Assembly: GCA_023053685.1 (NCBI GenBank)
Contig: JALIGW010000022.1
Span: forward strand, 1,959,501 to 2,023,500
Length of the DNA: 64,000 nt
Direction: 5' to 3'
Origin: Diadophis punctatus similis
Taxonomy: Eukaryota > Chordata > Lepidosauria > Squamata > Dipsadidae
A program made the translations under genes and the position numbers. This document shows, one piece after another, positions 63,896 through 64,000 of this stretch (the stretch's first letter is position 1; every line of letters starts with the position of its first letter). The notes under the pieces were generated by a model. The model made no database searches. It was not told where the DNA came from and was given only the letters and a program-made list of their open reading frames with translations.

Positions 63896-64000
63896 ATTTA
63901 GCAACGGAGTTACGGAGTTTTGCAACGGGGGGGGGGGAGAGAGCGGTGGGAGCAGATCACATGTTCTTCTCACCAGCTTAGCCGTCGCCTCTTCCCCGAG
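63894..64000. other. Unassigned right edge
   Basis: Short stretch with a poly-G run; nothing recognised. Confidence 0.4.

Overview
The window is vertebrate nuclear DNA, almost certainly from a squamate reptile and probably a snake. It has intron-split genes with GT/AG junctions, CpG-rich promoters and very long introns. Most of the rest is interspersed repeats of the kinds seen in squamates: CR1-type LINE 3' ends, tRNA-derived Sauria-type SINEs, a palindromic hAT-type MITE, a TA-flanked Tigger/pogo-like MITE, Penelope-like remnants and many microsatellites. I see no bacterial or viral genes, CRISPR arrays or operons.

Four protein-coding genes are recognisable. FOXA3 (minus strand) has coding exon 1 at 27895-27966 and exon 2 at 6276-7463, separated by a 20.4 kb repeat-filled intron. 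IRF2BP1 (minus) is a single-exon gene at 32525-34345 in a CpG island, with a convincing poly(A) signal at 30880-30885. MYPOP (minus) has exons at 40559-41012 and 38250-38872, with a poly(A) signal at 37246-37251. NOVA2 (plus) contributes only its first coding exon, 46838-47075; its intron 1 runs to the end of the window. These are the neighbours found together on human 19q13.32, which supports orthology. All four encode nuclear transcription or RNA regulators: a liver/gut forkhead factor, an IRF2 corepressor, a Myb-like repressor and a neuronal splicing factor. As I remember the human map, FOXA3 and NOVA2 are in opposite orientation here relative to IRF2BP1 and MYPOP.

Layout. 1-5.1 kb: repeats, an orphan CpG island and two arrays of a hammerhead-like motif. 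5.1-28.4 kb: FOXA3. 28.4-34.9 kb: repeats and IRF2BP1. 35-41 kb: repeats and MYPOP. 41-46.8 kb: intergenic DNA with a long polypyrimidine tract, a near-perfect miRNA-like hairpin and a perfectly palindromic MITE. 46.8-64 kb: NOVA2 exon 1 and intron 1, with a long (TA)n, a pyrimidine-rich minisatellite and many mobile elements.

The most unusual signal is a recurring ~45-bp motif whose core resembles a hammerhead ribozyme (CTGATGA, a weakly paired arm, then GAAAC and GTC/ATC). It occurs at least 15 times, in runs spaced about 100-145 bp, and at four loci minus-strand copies on the left meet plus-strand copies on the right, head to head. Similar but distinct cores lie at the 3' ends of Penelope-like remnants. 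I suggest retrozyme-like or Penelope-derived units. This rests on sequence pattern alone; folding and self-cleavage are untested.
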